A DNA stretch of 64,000 nt, taken from Demequina sp. NBRC 110057. Lineage in GTDB: Bacteria > Actinomycetota > Actinomycetes > Actinomycetales > Demequinaceae. This document shows, piece by piece, positions 32,564-41,781 of the stretch. A program made the translations under genes and the position numbers. The stretch's first letter is position 1; each line of letters opens with the position of its first letter. The notes beneath the pieces were generated by a model. That model had not been told where the DNA came from. It was given only the letters and a program-made list of their open reading frames with translations, and made no database searches. The stretch is taken from NCBI RefSeq assembly GCF_002090175.1, contig NZ_BBRN01000006.1:62001-126000 (forward strand). Reading direction: 5' to 3'.

Positions 32564-34137
32564 GAGTGGGTCTCCTCAGCGTCCGAGCCCGCGGTGGCCG
32601 GAGCGTTTCGTTCTTGGGTCATCAGGGTCATCAGGGATTCGGGAGTCGCATCGGCCACATCGAGGCAGCCGGTCATGCGCCCGAAGGCGAGGGTGTAGAT
32701 GCGGTCACACGTGCCGAGCAGCTCGGGCAGCTCCGACGAGATGATCACCACTGCCTTGCCCTGAGCGGCAAGCTTGTTGATGATCGTGTAGATCTCGTAC
32801 TTGGCGCCCACGTCGATGCCGCGGGTCGGCTCGTCGAGGATCAGCACGTCGGCGTCGGTGTACATCCACTTGGACAGCACGACCTTCTGCTGGTTGCCGC
32901 CGGAAAGGTTTCCGGCGAGCTGCAGCACGGACGGCGTCTTGATGTTCATCGACGCGCGGTACTCCTCCGCGACGGCAAGCTCCTCGTTGCCGTTGACGAA
33001 ACCTGCCTTGGTGAGCTTGCCGAGGGCCGCCGCCGAGATGTTGCGGCGGATGTCCTCGATGAGGTTCAGCCCATACTTCTTGCGGTCCTCGGTCGCGTAC
33101 GCGATGCCGTGCGAAATGGCTTCCGACACCGTCTTGGTGCGAATGCGCTCGCCGTTCTTGTAGACCTCGCCGGAGATGTCGCGCCCGTAGGTGCCGCCGA
33201 AGATGCTCATCGCGAGCTCGGTGCGTCCCGCGCCCATGAGGCCGGCGATGCCAACAACCTCACCCGCGCGCACGTTGAAGCTCGCGCCGTCCACGACCAC
33301 GCGGTCGGGCTGGGTGGGGTGGTGGACCGTCCAGTTCTCGACCCGGAACAGTTCCTCGCCGATGCTGTGGTCGATGCGCGCCGGGTAGCGGTGCTCGAGG
33401 TCGCGTCCCACCATGCCGCGAATGATGCGGTCCTGGGTCGACTCCGGCTCCGACATGTCGATCGTCTCGATCGTCTGGCCGTCACGGATGATCGTGGTGG
33501 TATCGGCGATGTCCTCAATCTCACCCAGCTTGTGGGAAATCATGATCGAGGTGATGCCGCGTTCCTTAAGGTCGCGCAGCAACTGCAGCAGGTGCTCGGA
33601 GTCCGAGTCGTTGAGCGCCGCGGTCGGCTCGTCGAGGATGAGCAGGCGCACGTCCTTCGAGAGTGCCTTGGCGATCTCGATGAGCTGCTGCTTGCCCACG
33701 CCCAGCTGGCCGACGGGGGTCACGGGGTTCTCGTGGAGCCCCACCTGCGCCATCAGATCCGCAGCGCGGTGGTTGGCGGCGTTCCAGTCGATGAGTCCCA
33801 GGCGTCCCTTGGTCTCGTTGCCGAGGAAGATGTTCTCCGCGACAGTGAGGTGGGGAACCAGGGCGAGCTCCTGGTGAATGATGACGATTCCCGCGTCCTC
33901 CGAGTCGTTAATGGACCCGAAGCGCGCCTCCTCGCCGTCGTAGATGATGTCGCCCGTGTACGTGCCGTGCGGGTAGACCCCGGAGAGCACCTTCATGAGC
34001 GTGGACTTGCCTGCGCCGTTCTCGCCGCAGATCGCGTGGATTTCACCCTCGCGGACGTGGAGCTCCACGTCCGACAGGGCCTTCACGCCGGGGAATTCTT
34101 TGGAGATGCTGCGCATCTCCAGGATGTTGCCTGCCAT
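32560..34137 (-). CDS. mmsA: Monosaccharide ABC importer ATPase, two-domain (MmsA/GguA type)
   Basis: A 525-residue protein with two ATP-binding cassettes. The first has Walker [11 protein letters not shown], a signature [15 protein letters not shown] and Walker [13 protein letters not shown]; the second has a degenerate Walker A ([10 protein letters not shown]), a normal signature [15 protein letters not shown] and Walker [13 protein letters not shown]. That asymmetry is usual in RbsA/XylG-type ATPases, where only one site hydrolyses fast. GGAGAGGA precedes ATG 34137. Followed by the permease gene with an ATGA overlap and preceded by the binding-protein gene, from which it is separated by a strong hairpin. 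Confidence 0.93.
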   Translation of the reverse strand: MAGNILEMRSISKEFPGVKALSDVELHVREGEIHAICGENGAGKSTLMKVLSGVYPHGTYTGDIIYDGEEARFGSINDSEDAGIVIIHQELALVPHLTVAENIFLGNETKGRLGLIDWNAANHRAADLMAQVGLHENPVTPVGQLGVGKQQLIEIAKALSKDVRLLILDEPTAALNDSDSEHLLQLLRDLKERGITSIMISHKLGEIEDIADTTTIIRDGQTIETIDMSEPESTQDRIIRGMVGRDLEHRYPARIDHSIGEELFRVENWTVHHPTQPDRVVVDGASFNVRAGEVVGIAGLMGAGRTELAMSIFGGTYGRDISGEVYKNGERIRTKTVSEAISHGIAYATEDRKKYGLNLIEDIRRNISAAALGKLTKAGFVNGNEELAVAEEYRASMNIKTPSVLQLAGNLSGGNQQKVVLSKWMYTDADVLILDEPTRGIDVGAKYEIYTIINKLAAQGKAVVIISSELPELLGTCDRIYTLAFGRMTGCLDVADATPESLMTLMTQERNAPATAGSDAEETHS

Positions 34138-34165
34138 CGTTCCTCTCCAAAGGATGACGGGGGGT

Positions 34166-34208
34166 GCCTCGCGGTGCCGGCCCCGGCGTGGAGCCGGCAC
34201 CGCGAGGC
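34166..34208 (-). terminator. Intra-operon GC hairpin after the binding-protein gene
   Basis: Arms 34166-34181 and 34193-34208 are perfectly complementary over 16 positions, loop 11. It lies between the binding-protein gene and the ATPase gene, as in the other two sugar importer operons of this window. Confidence 0.65.
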
Positions 34209-34230
34209 GTGAAAGCGGGGTGAAGCCGAG

Positions 34231-35406
34231 TTACTCGGCGACGCCCGAGGCGACCTCTTCGGCCGTCCAGTAGCCCGAGTCAACGAGGAGCGACTCGATG
34301 TTGTCCGAGTAGACGATGTCCGACTCGAGCAGGAACGACGGCACAACCTTCACGCCGTTGTCGTAGTCCTCGGTGTTGTTCGCCTCCGGCTCGCCACCCT
34401 CGAGGTACGCCTCGGTGGCGGTGATGGCCTGAGCCGCGAGCTTGCGGGTGTCCTTGAAGATGGTCGCGAACTGAACGTCGTCCGCGATCAGCTTCACCGA
34501 CGCGATCTCCGCGTCCTGGCCCGAGATGGCGGGGAAGCCGTCGGCGACGGTGCCCGAGTAGCCGTTGTTCTGCAGGGCGGTGATGATGCCGCGCGAGAGG
34601 CCGTCGTAGGGCGACAGCACGCCGTCGACCTGCAGGTCGGTGCCCACGTACGTGGAGGTCAGGATGTCCTCCATGCGCTTCTGGGCGGTCTCCTGCTGCC
34701 AGCGCAGGATGGCGGCCTGGTCGAAGTCGGTCTGGCCCGAGGGAACCGTGAGCACGCCCGAGTCGATGTACGGCTGCAGCGTGTCCATCGCGCCGTTCCA
34801 GAAGAACGTGGCGTTGTTGTCGTCGGGCGAACCGGCGAAGAGCTCCACGTTGAACGGGCCGGCCTCGCCGGTCTCCGCGCCGTCCTTGTCGAGGACGCCG
34901 AGGCCCACGAGCAGCGACGTCGCCTGCTGCACGCCCACCTGGTAGTTGTCGAACGTGACGTAGAAGTCGACGTTCTCCGAGTCGCGGATGAGGCGGTCGT
35001 ACGAGATGACGGGGATGCCCGCCGCGGCAGCCGCGTCCAGCTGCGAGGCAAGCGCCGTGCCGTCGATCGCGGCGATGATCAGCGCCTCGGCGCCGTTGGT
35101 GATCATCTGGTCGATCTGCTGCGACTGCGTGGGGATGTCGTCGTTGGCGAACTGAAGCTCGACCTCGTAGCCGGCGTCCTGCAGGCCCTTCTCGACGGCC
35201 TCGCCGTCGGCGATCCAGCGCTCGGAGGTCTGGGTCGGCATCGCGACGCCGACCAGGCCGCCCTCAGCAACCTCACCCGAGTCGGTCGAGCCGGTGGCAC
35301 CGCTGGTGGGCTCCTCCTCGGAGCCGGCGCCGGAACCGCTGCACGCTGCGAGCGAGATGGCCAGTGCGGCTCCCGCGGCAGCGGCAAAATACTTCTTTGC
35401 CTTCAT
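34231..35406 (-). CDS. chvE: ChvE-like monosaccharide-binding lipoprotein
   Basis: A 391-residue lipoprotein with lipobox LAAC (Cys22), a short Gly/Ser/Glu linker and a type 1 binding-protein domain. GVAMPTQTSERWIADGEAVEKGL is the ChvE/XylF-type start, and IISYDR-like PVISYDRLIRDSENVDFYVTFDN and FAGSPDDNNATFFWNGAMD follow the sugar-binding pattern of ChvE (Asp/Asn-rich cleft with an aromatic at the mouth). AAGGAGGAG before ATG is a strong ribosome-binding site. It catches aldoses such as galactose, xylose, arabinose or glucose; galK and galE next door favour galactose among them. Confidence 0.9.
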   Translation of the reverse strand: MKAKKYFAAAAGAALAISLAACSGSGAGSEEEPTSGATGSTDSGEVAEGGLVGVAMPTQTSERWIADGEAVEKGLQDAGYEVELQFANDDIPTQSQQIDQMITNGAEALIIAAIDGTALASQLDAAAAAGIPVISYDRLIRDSENVDFYVTFDNYQVGVQQATSLLVGLGVLDKDGAETGEAGPFNVELFAGSPDDNNATFFWNGAMDTLQPYIDSGVLTVPSGQTDFDQAAILRWQQETAQKRMEDILTSTYVGTDLQVDGVLSPYDGLSRGIITALQNNGYSGTVADGFPAISGQDAEIASVKLIADDVQFATIFKDTRKLAAQAITATEAYLEGGEPEANNTEDYDNGVKVVPSFLLESDIVYSDNIESLLVDSGYWTAEEVASGVAE

Positions 35407-35463
35407 GAGTTCTCCTCCTTGAGATGTGGCCTTGCGTCGTCGCGTGGCCGTCGTGCAGGAGCA

Positions 35464-35493
35464 AGTATGTTCACGTTCACACCGGCGCGTCAA
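35464..35493 (-). promoter_or_regulatory. Promoter with LacI operator in the spacer (chvE operon)
   Basis: Minus strand: TTGACG (35493-35488), 18 bases, CATACT (35469-35464). GTGAACGTGAAC (35480-35469) fills the second half of the spacer; its near twin GTGAACGTTAAC at 36705-36716 lies upstream of the LacI gene itself. Confidence 0.6.
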
Positions 35494-35585
35494 TTTCCGT
35501 ACGGTCACGATTCCGTGATGTTTCGTACACGATCGAAACGATCATGATCCTGACCGGTATCAGGGAATTCGGCCACTGCCAGGAC

Positions 35586-35599
35586 TGGGAGCGGTCACA
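35586..35599. promoter_or_regulatory. Possible second LacI-type operator
   Basis: TGGGAGCGGTCACA has the central CG and flanking purine/pyrimidine pattern of LacI-family operators and is similar to the perfect TGGGACCGGTCCCA before galK. The 250-base gap between the chvE and lacI genes has no other recognisable feature beyond the promoter. Confidence 0.45.
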
Positions 35600-35657
35600 G
35601 GGGCGATGCCAATGCCGGGCTCGCACATGCGGCGCCGCGCGGGGTGAGCGGAAGGTC

Positions 35658-36659
35658 TTAGGAGCGCGGGGCGGCGGTCGTGTACCGCGCCACAAACTCG
35701 GGCTCGAGGATCTGCACTGCCGGGGCGACACCCCTGCCGAGCTGAGCCGCGAGGAGGTCCACCGCGAGCTGACCCACCGCCGCGAAATCCTGACGGACCG
35801 TCGTCAGCGGCGGCACCGAATGGCGGGCCTCGCCCGTGTCGTCGAACCCCACGAGCGACATGTCCCGCGGCACCACGATGCCCTTCTCGGTGAGGTGGTG
35901 CAGCAGCCCAAACGCCATCTGATCGTTGCCGCAGAAGACTGCCGTCGCGTCGGCGACCAGTGCATCGGCCGCGTGGAAGCCCGAGTCCGCCGTCCAGTCG
36001 CCCTCGACGATCGGCAGCGACTCGAGGCCTCGCTCGGCCATGATCTGGCGGTAGGCATCGGCCCTCAGCCGCGCCTCCGTGTACGACTGGGGACCCGCGA
36101 CGTGCTGGATGCGCGTGTGGCCCAGGTCCAGCAGATGCTGCATGGCAAGCCTCGCGCCCTCAACCTGGTCGATGGACGCGCTCGCGCCCGCGGGCGTGCC
36201 CCCGGTGAGCAGGTGGACCACCGGGATGCCCGGGTCGAGGTCCTCGACGGCGGCGATGATCTCGCGGTGCTGCGCGGCCAGGGCAAGCGCGTCGATGCCG
36301 CGCCCCAGCAAGAACTCGAGCGCCTGCCGGACGGCGGCGGGCTCGGGTTCGGTGCTCGTCATCATGGTGTGCAGGCCCACCGCGCGCGCCGAGCGCTCCA
36401 GCGCATGCAGCGTGGACAGCGGGCCGATGTCGGGGACGACCGGGCCGATCATGCCGATGGTCTGCGTCTGACCGGTCACGAGCGCCCTGGCGGCGAGGTT
36501 GCGGCGGTATCCGAGTTCCTCGATGGCGGCGAGCACCCGCTCGCGCGTCTCGGGCCGGATGCCCTCGAAGTCGTTGAGGACGCGCGAGACCGTCTGGTGT
36601 GACACTCCCGCGAGCGCGGCGACATCGTGCATGCTCGGTCCGCGAGTACCCCGTGCCAC
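35658..36659 (-). CDS. LacI family transcriptional repressor
   Basis: A 333-residue repressor. The DNA-binding headpiece is MHDVAALAGVSHQTVSRVLND, with the hinge EELGYRRNLAARALVTG, then a sugar-binding core (IGMIGPVVPDIG, LGRGIDALALAAQHREI, AVFCGNDQMAFGLLHHL, VPRDMSLVGFDDT). The start is a GTG at 36659 with AAGGAGG five bases upstream; upstream in-frame codons lie in the promoter region. It stands between the chvE importer operon (same strand) and galK (divergent), with GTGAACGTxAAC sites on both sides, so it probably controls both, with galactose or a related aldose as inducer. Confidence 0.92.
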   Translation of the reverse strand: MARGTRGPSMHDVAALAGVSHQTVSRVLNDFEGIRPETRERVLAAIEELGYRRNLAARALVTGQTQTIGMIGPVVPDIGPLSTLHALERSARAVGLHTMMTSTEPEPAAVRQALEFLLGRGIDALALAAQHREIIAAVEDLDPGIPVVHLLTGGTPAGASASIDQVEGARLAMQHLLDLGHTRIQHVAGPQSYTEARLRADAYRQIMAERGLESLPIVEGDWTADSGFHAADALVADATAVFCGNDQMAFGLLHHLTEKGIVVPRDMSLVGFDDTGEARHSVPPLTTVRQDFAAVGQLAVDLLAAQLGRGVAPAVQILEPEFVARYTTAAPRS

Positions 36660-36704
36660 CTGTGCCTCCTTGCGCGCCACTGTAGCGCCGCGTCGCGCCA
36701 CGGG

Positions 36705-36716
36705 GTGAACGTTAAC
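36705..36716. promoter_or_regulatory. LacI-type operator upstream of lacI
   Basis: GTGAACGTTAAC, a 10-of-12 palindrome with central CG, 46 bases upstream of the repressor start. It matches the site within the chvE promoter at 10 or more of 12 positions, which suggests self-regulation. Confidence 0.5.
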
Positions 36717-36790
36717 GCAAGCCCCGTCGGCCACATCCCGCGGCACGTCCGCGGACCCCAAAGTCAGGGCGTCATCACCACCCACAATGT

Positions 36791-36810
36791 TAGGCTGGGA
36801 CCGGTCCCAG
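36791..36810 (+). promoter_or_regulatory. galK -10 box and palindromic operator
   Basis: TAGGCT at 36791-36796 is the likely -10. CTGGGACCGGTCCCAG (36795-36810) is a perfect 16-base palindrome covering the expected transcription start, a typical repressor position. galK begins 116 bases downstream. Confidence 0.6.
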
Positions 36811-36925
36811 CCGGTGCATGCGCCCCGGCCGCACGCCCGCATGGAACGATGGGTGGCGGCGACGCAGGACGCGGCGCCCACCCGCACGAGGGTCGGCTCG
36901 ACGCCGACGAGATTTGGAGTCATCG

Positions 36926-38074
36926 ATGACCGACATCCGCGCCGCCTTCGAGGCCGCCTACGGACGCGTAGCCGACGGTGTGTGGTCCGCGCCCGGACGC
37001 GTGAACCTCATCGGTGAGCACACCGACTACAACAACGGCTTCGTGCTCCCGTTCGGCATCGACCGCCGCACCTGGGCCGCCGTGGCGGTGCGCGAGGACC
37101 GTGAGATCCACCTACGCTCCACCTTCGCCGAGGGCGAGGTCGTGGGCGACCTGGACGCTCTGACCCTCGACACGATGTCGGGCTGGTCCGCCTACGTGCT
37201 CGGCGTGGCCTGGGCGATGGCCGACGCCGGCATCGACCTGTCCGCCGCGACGGGTCTCGACATCCTCATCGACTCCGACGTCCCCGTGGGCGCCGGGCTG
37301 TCCTCCTCGGCCGCGCTCGAGTGCGCCGCGGGCGCCGCGTTCAACGAGCTGTGGGGACTGAACCTGGGCAAGATCGAGATGGCACGGTTCGGCCGCGTCG
37401 CCGAGAACAAGGCCGTGGGTGCCCCCACCGGCTTGCTCGACCAGGCCGCCTCGATGCTTGCCGAGGACGACCACGTGGTGTTCCTCGACTGCGACACCGA
37501 GGAGGCCCGCCCGGTGGCCCTGCACCTCAAGGACAAGGGCCTGGGCATCCTCGTCGTCAACTCCAACGTCGACCACGAGCACGCCACCGGCGGCTACGGC
37601 GACCGCTTCGCCTCGTGCGCCAAGGGCGCCAAGGCGCTCGGCGTCACCACCCTTCGCGAGATCGACGCCGACGACCTCCCGCGCGCCCAGGAGCTCCTCG
37701 ACGAGGAGACCTACCGCCGCGTACGCCACGTCGTCACCGAGAACCAGCGCGTCCTCGACACCGTGCGTGTGCTGGGCGAGGACGGCCCCACCGCCATCGG
37801 TGCGCTGCTCGACGCTTCACAGGCCTCGATGCGCGACGACTTCGAGATCACCGTGCCCGAGATCGACCTCGCGTGCGACACTGCCGTGGCCCACGGCGCC
37901 ATCGGCGCGCGCATGACCGGCGGCGGCTTCGGTGGCTCCTCCATCGCCCTGGTGCCTCTCGACAAGGCCGAGGCCATCGCATCGGCCATCCAGGCAGCCC
38001 TTGCCGAGGCTGGCATGCGCGAGGCCACGATCTTCCAGGTGACGCCCTCGCAGGGCGCGCGCCGCGACCACTGA
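36926..38074 (+). CDS. galK: Galactokinase
   Basis: A 382-residue GHMP kinase that phosphorylates galactose at C1, the first Leloir step. The family signature GRVNLIGEHTDYNNGFVLPF lies near residue 25, the ATP-binding PVGAGLSSSAALE near residue 113, and the third GHMP motif ARMTGGGFGGSSIAL near residue 330. The catalytic Asp is in APTGLLDQAASMLA. TGGAGT seven bases before ATG 36926 is a modest ribosome-binding site. It is followed after 18 bases by galE; galT is not in the window. Confidence 0.95.
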   Translation: MTDIRAAFEAAYGRVADGVWSAPGRVNLIGEHTDYNNGFVLPFGIDRRTWAAVAVREDREIHLRSTFAEGEVVGDLDALTLDTMSGWSAYVLGVAWAMADAGIDLSAATGLDILIDSDVPVGAGLSSSAALECAAGAAFNELWGLNLGKIEMARFGRVAENKAVGAPTGLLDQAASMLAEDDHVVFLDCDTEEARPVALHLKDKGLGILVVNSNVDHEHATGGYGDRFASCAKGAKALGVTTLREIDADDLPRAQELLDEETYRRVRHVVTENQRVLDTVRVLGEDGPTAIGALLDASQASMRDDFEITVPEIDLACDTAVAHGAIGARMTGGGFGGSSIALVPLDKAEAIASAIQAALAEAGMREATIFQVTPSQGARRDH

Positions 38075-38092
38075 TACCCAAGGAGAGTTCAC

Positions 38093-39070
<978 letters not shown>

Positions 39071-39071
39071 T

Positions 39072-39133
39072 CCCCGCCAGACGCCAAGGTCCCGGACACC
39101 GTGAGGTGTCCGGGACCTTGGCGTCTGGCGGGG
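39072..39133. terminator. Perfect 29-pair bidirectional terminator
   Basis: Arms 39072-39100 and 39105-39133 are perfectly complementary over 29 positions with the loop GTGA. It separates galE from the convergent RidA gene, whose stop is seven bases away. Confidence 0.8.
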
Positions 39134-39139
39134 GCCGCG

Positions 39140-39517
39140 CTACGGCTGCTCGATCACCGCATCGGCCTGGAACTCGACAAGGTACTTGGGGTCAGCGAGA
39201 CGCGACACCTCCACGATGGTCGCGGCCGGGCGGATGTCCTGGAACACCTCGCGGTGCGCCGCGGCGATCTTCTCCATGTCACGGATGTCCGTGACGAACG
39301 CGACGGTGCGCACCACGTCGCCCAGCTGCGCACCCGCCTCGGCGAGCGTGCGACCGATGGTGTGGAGCGCGTCGAGGGCCTGCGCGTAGGCGTCGGGGAC
39401 CACCGCATCGTCCCTGGCACACGTGCCGGACACGGACACGTGGTTGCCGACGCGCACGGCGCGCGAGTAGCCGTACATGTCCTCAAAGGGTCCGCCGGAG
39501 GAGAAGGTCTGTCTCAT
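39140..39517 (-). CDS. RidA family enamine/imine deaminase
   Basis: A 125-residue member of the YjgF/RidA family, which hydrolyses reactive enamine intermediates from PLP enzymes. The active-site arginine is in IRPAATIVEVSRL near residue 98, and the Glu in the C-terminal EFQADAVIEQ is conserved. TAGGTT (39529-39524) six bases before ATG marks a leaderless start. The gene follows the small metallopeptidase gene on the same strand after 18 bases but has its own promoter. Confidence 0.9.
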   Translation of the reverse strand: MRQTFSSGGPFEDMYGYSRAVRVGNHVSVSGTCARDDAVVPDAYAQALDALHTIGRTLAEAGAQLGDVVRTVAFVTDIRDMEKIAAAHREVFQDIRPAATIVEVSRLADPKYLVEFQADAVIEQP

Positions 39518-39535
39518 GCGCTCAACCTACGCCCG

Positions 39536-39898
39536 TCAGCCCCAGCCGAGCGCGTGGAGCCGGTCGTCGTCGATCCCGAAGTGGTGGGCGATCTCGTGCA
39601 CCACGGTGATCGCGACCTCCTCGCGCACGTGGTCCGCGTCGTCGCAGAAGCGCAGCGTGGGGCCCCGATAGATGAAGATGCGATCGGGCAGGTCCACCAT
39701 CCCCCACTCCGAGCCGCGCTCCGTGAGCGCGACGCCGTCGTAGAGGCCCAGCAGGTCCTTGTCCTCGCCCTCGGGCTCGTCCTCGATCAGGATCACGACG
39801 TTGTCGACGAGGTTCAGCAGTTCCTCGGGGATCGCGTCGATCGCGTCGTCGACCGCGGACTCGAACTCCTCGGGGCTCATTTCCACCATGACGCCCAT
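39536..39898 (-). CDS. Small zincin-like metallopeptidase family protein
   Basis: A 120-residue cytoplasmic protein of the family with an HExxH zinc motif: VVHEIAHHFGIDDDRLHALGW, in which His, Glu and the second His plus a distal Asp could hold the metal. The N-terminal half, FESAVDDAIDAIPEELLNLVDNVVILIEDEP, is highly conserved among actinobacteria. No protease activity is established for the family. ATG at 39898 is chosen; ATGs at 39889 and 39880 are also plausible and would only trim the end. Confidence 0.82.
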   Translation of the reverse strand: MGVMVEMSPEEFESAVDDAIDAIPEELLNLVDNVVILIEDEPEGEDKDLLGLYDGVALTERGSEWGMVDLPDRIFIYRGPTLRFCDDADHVREEVAITVVHEIAHHFGIDDDRLHALGWG

Positions 39899-39934
39899 TC
39901 TTGCCGACGTGCATCGAGACTCCGTGCGACCCCC

Positions 39935-39940
39935 TAGAAT
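39935..39940 (+). promoter_or_regulatory. -10 element TAGAAT for the tRNA cluster
   Basis: TAGAAT lies 40 bases before tRNA-Glu. No convincing -35 was seen. It is the only good -10 in front of the three tRNA genes. Confidence 0.5.
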
Positions 39941-39980
39941 GGTCACGTCCACGAGGGCGCTTCGGCGGCCTCAGGACGGC

Positions 39981-40053
39981 GCCCTCATCGTCTAGCGGCC
40001 TAGGACGCCGCCCTTTCACGGCGGTAGCACGGGTTCGAATCCCGTTGGGGGTA
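39981..40053 (+). tRNA. tRNA-Glu (anticodon TTC)
   Basis: A 73-base cloverleaf. The anticodon stem CCGCC/GGCGG holds the loop CTTTCAC with TTC; the T arm is ACGGG-TTCGAAT-CCCGT. The acceptor stem pairs 39981-39987 with 40046-40052, including two G-U pairs. CCA is not encoded. Confidence 0.95.
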
Positions 40054-40117
40054 CAACGTAGGTCGAAATATGGTCTACACTATTCCTCGGCCCTCCTCGC
40101 GGAGAGCCGAACAGCAA

Positions 40118-40191
40118 GGCCCTGTGGCGCAGTTGGTTAGCGCGCCGCCCTGTCACGGCGGAGGTCGCGGGTTCAAGTCCCGTCAGGGTCG
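40118..40191 (+). tRNA. tRNA-Asp (anticodon GTC)
   Basis: A 74-base cloverleaf. Anticodon stem CCGCC/GGCGG with loop CTGTCAC reads GTC; T arm GCGGG-TTCAAGT-CCCGT. Acceptor 40118-40124 pairs with 40184-40190. CCA is not encoded. Confidence 0.95.
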
Positions 40192-40202
40192 CGGTGCGAA
40201 TG

Positions 40203-40220
40203 CCCCTTCATACGGAGGGG
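40203..40220 (+). terminator. Small stem after tRNA-Asp
   Basis: CCCCTTC and GGAGGGG form a 7-position stem with one mismatch and a 4-base loop, followed by CTTTC. It may end some transcripts between tRNA-Asp and tRNA-Phe or be a processing signal. Confidence 0.4.
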
Positions 40221-40256
40221 CTTTCGCGCAAGCAAGGGGTTCGCCCCGCGCGACCA

Positions 40257-40329
40257 GGCTCTGTAGCTCAGTTGGTAGAGCGTTCGACTGAAAATCGAAA
40301 GGTCACCGGATCGACGCCGGTCGGAGCCA
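40257..40329 (+). tRNA. tRNA-Phe (anticodon GAA)
   Basis: A 73-base cloverleaf. Anticodon stem TTCGA/TCGAA with loop CTGAAAA reads GAA; T arm ACCGG-ATCGACG-CCGGT. The acceptor pairs 40257-40263 with 40322-40328 with one G-U pair. CCA is not encoded. Confidence 0.95.
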
Positions 40330-40335
40330 CATCGG

Positions 40336-40363
40336 AAGGGCCCTCGGGAAACCGGGGGCCTTT
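40336..40363 (+). terminator. Terminator of the tRNA cluster
   Basis: An imperfect GC stem (AAGGGCCCTCGG with CCGGGGGCCTT, loop GAAA) followed by TTTCGCTTT, right after tRNA-Phe. Confidence 0.6.
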
Positions 40364-40474
40364 CGCTTTGCCCCCGCGCACGCCCTCGCCCGGTGCCGCG
40401 CCGCGAAGAAGCGTTTGCGCTGGCAGGGCAACAGACGGTTCACTAGGAGGAACGTCGTCCCTCAAGGAGATCTC

Positions 40475-40846
40475 ATGGCCAGCCTCGGCAAGACCGTCCT
40501 CAACACCCTGCTCGGAGCCATCGCCGGTCAGTGGATCGCGACGATCCGCGCCGAGAGCGAGGTCATCAAGGTCGAGCTGAAGGTCAAGGGCCGCCAGCTG
40601 GGCATCGGCATCGGCCTCATGGCCGCCGCGGCCGCACTGGGCTTCTTCCTGTTCTTCGTCCTCATCGTCGCTGCCATCGCCGGCCTGTCCGTGGTGTGGC
40701 CCGTGTGGCTGTCCGCGCTCGTGGTCGCCGGCGCCATGCTGCTGATCATGCTGATCTTCATTGGCATCGGCGCCCGCAAGATCAAGAAGAACAAGGACCT
40801 CTACCCCGCCGCCTCGATCGAGCGCATCAAGAACTCGATCCTCTAA
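40475..40846 (+). CDS. Holin-like two-helix membrane protein (phage holin superfamily III type)
   Basis: A 123-residue protein with an amphipathic N-terminal helix (IAGQWIATIRAESEVIKVELK) and two long hydrophobic segments near residues 45-70 and 74-100, ending in a basic KIKKNKDLYPAASIERIKNSIL tail. This is the layout of actinobacterial proteins annotated as phage holin family (PF07332 type); in chromosomes they are not linked to phage and their role is unknown. AAGGAGA precedes ATG. The stop codon overlaps the stop of the convergent DMT gene. Confidence 0.72.
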   Translation: MASLGKTVLNTLLGAIAGQWIATIRAESEVIKVELKVKGRQLGIGIGLMAAAAALGFFLFFVLIVAAIAGLSVVWPVWLSALVVAGAMLLIMLIFIGIGARKIKKNKDLYPAASIERIKNSIL

Positions 40847-41781
40847 GCGGGAGAGCCCTTCAGCTCCTGCATGACCTCGGGCCGCGGCCTGGGCTTGCGC
40901 TGGGCGAGCCACACCCCGGCGAACACCACCGCCGCCCCCGCGACCTCGTACCAGGCGAGCTCCTCGCCCAGTACGACGATGCCCAGGAAGGTCGCCACAA
41001 CAGGCACGCAGTACGTCACCGACGCGGCCGTGGTCGCCCCCGCCGCCTTCACGATCTTCCAGAACCACACGTAGGCGAACGACGTCCCCGTCACGCCCAG
41101 TGCAAAAATCGCCCACAGCGACGCCGAATCGAGCGCGAGCCCTCCCGGTGCGGGTGCGGGCGCCGCGAGCGCGAACGGGGCAAGCATGAGCGCGGAGACC
41201 GTGATTTGCATGCACGACAGCGCCGTGGGTGAGTCCTGGACGCGGCTGAGCATCACGCGCGACAGCGTGGAGCCGATGCCGTAACAGGCGGTGGCGCCCA
41301 GCATCAGTGCCGCACCCACCACCGGGAAGTCGTCGACGTTCCACGCGCCCAGCAGGATCGCGATGCCGACGGCGCCGATGACGAGGCCCGTGAGTTGCGC
41401 GCGGCTGACCCGCTCGGCCGGGATTAGGAGCGCCACGAACAGCGCCGTCCACAGCGGCGTGGTGGCGTTCAGCAGGCTCGCGAGGATGGACGAGATGTGC
41501 TCCTGAGCCGCGGGAATCAGCACGAGTGGGATTCCCGACATGAAGGCCGCCACCGCGGTGATGGCGCCGACCTTGCGCCAGGTGAGGCGCGGCACGGAGC
41601 GGGTCACGAGGACCAACACGATGAGAGTGATGGCGCCGAACAGCACGCGGCCGAACGCCACCTGCGTGGGCGCGAACGCGCGCAGGCCCACGGAGATGAA
41701 GAGGAAGCTCGCGCCCCACGCGGCCGAGACCCCCAGGAAGTACGGCAGCCACGCGCGCAGCGGCGCGTTGGCGACGCTCAC
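40843..41781 (-). CDS. EamA/DMT family transporter
   Basis: A 312-residue drug/metabolite transporter with ten predicted helices arranged as two EamA repeats: the first from residue 10 to 135 (YFLGVSAAWGASFLFISVGL), the second from 150 to 290 (MLGATACYGIGSTLSRVML). It probably exports an amino acid or similar metabolite. The start is a GTG at 41781 that overlaps the stop of ogt (GTGA), so the two genes are translationally coupled; the link between a DNA repair enzyme and an exporter may be only packing. Confidence 0.87.
   Translation of the reverse strand: MSVANAPLRAWLPYFLGVSAAWGASFLFISVGLRAFAPTQVAFGRVLFGAITLIVLVLVTRSVPRLTWRKVGAITAVAAFMSGIPLVLIPAAQEHISSILASLLNATTPLWTALFVALLIPAERVSRAQLTGLVIGAVGIAILLGAWNVDDFPVVGAALMLGATACYGIGSTLSRVMLSRVQDSPTALSCMQITVSALMLAPFALAAPAPAPGGLALDSASLWAIFALGVTGTSFAYVWFWKIVKAAGATTAASVTYCVPVVATFLGIVVLGEELAWYEVAGAAVVFAGVWLAQRKPRPRPEVMQELKGSPA

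Noticed and set aside
39981-40329. tRNA cluster as an integration site for a genomic island
   Set aside because: I found no direct repeat of a tRNA 3' end in the flanks and no integrase nearby.
40475-40846. The holin-like gene as a sign of a prophage
   Set aside because: No other phage gene, integrase or attachment site is present, although tRNA genes are adjacent; the family is common in actinobacterial chromosomes outside phages.
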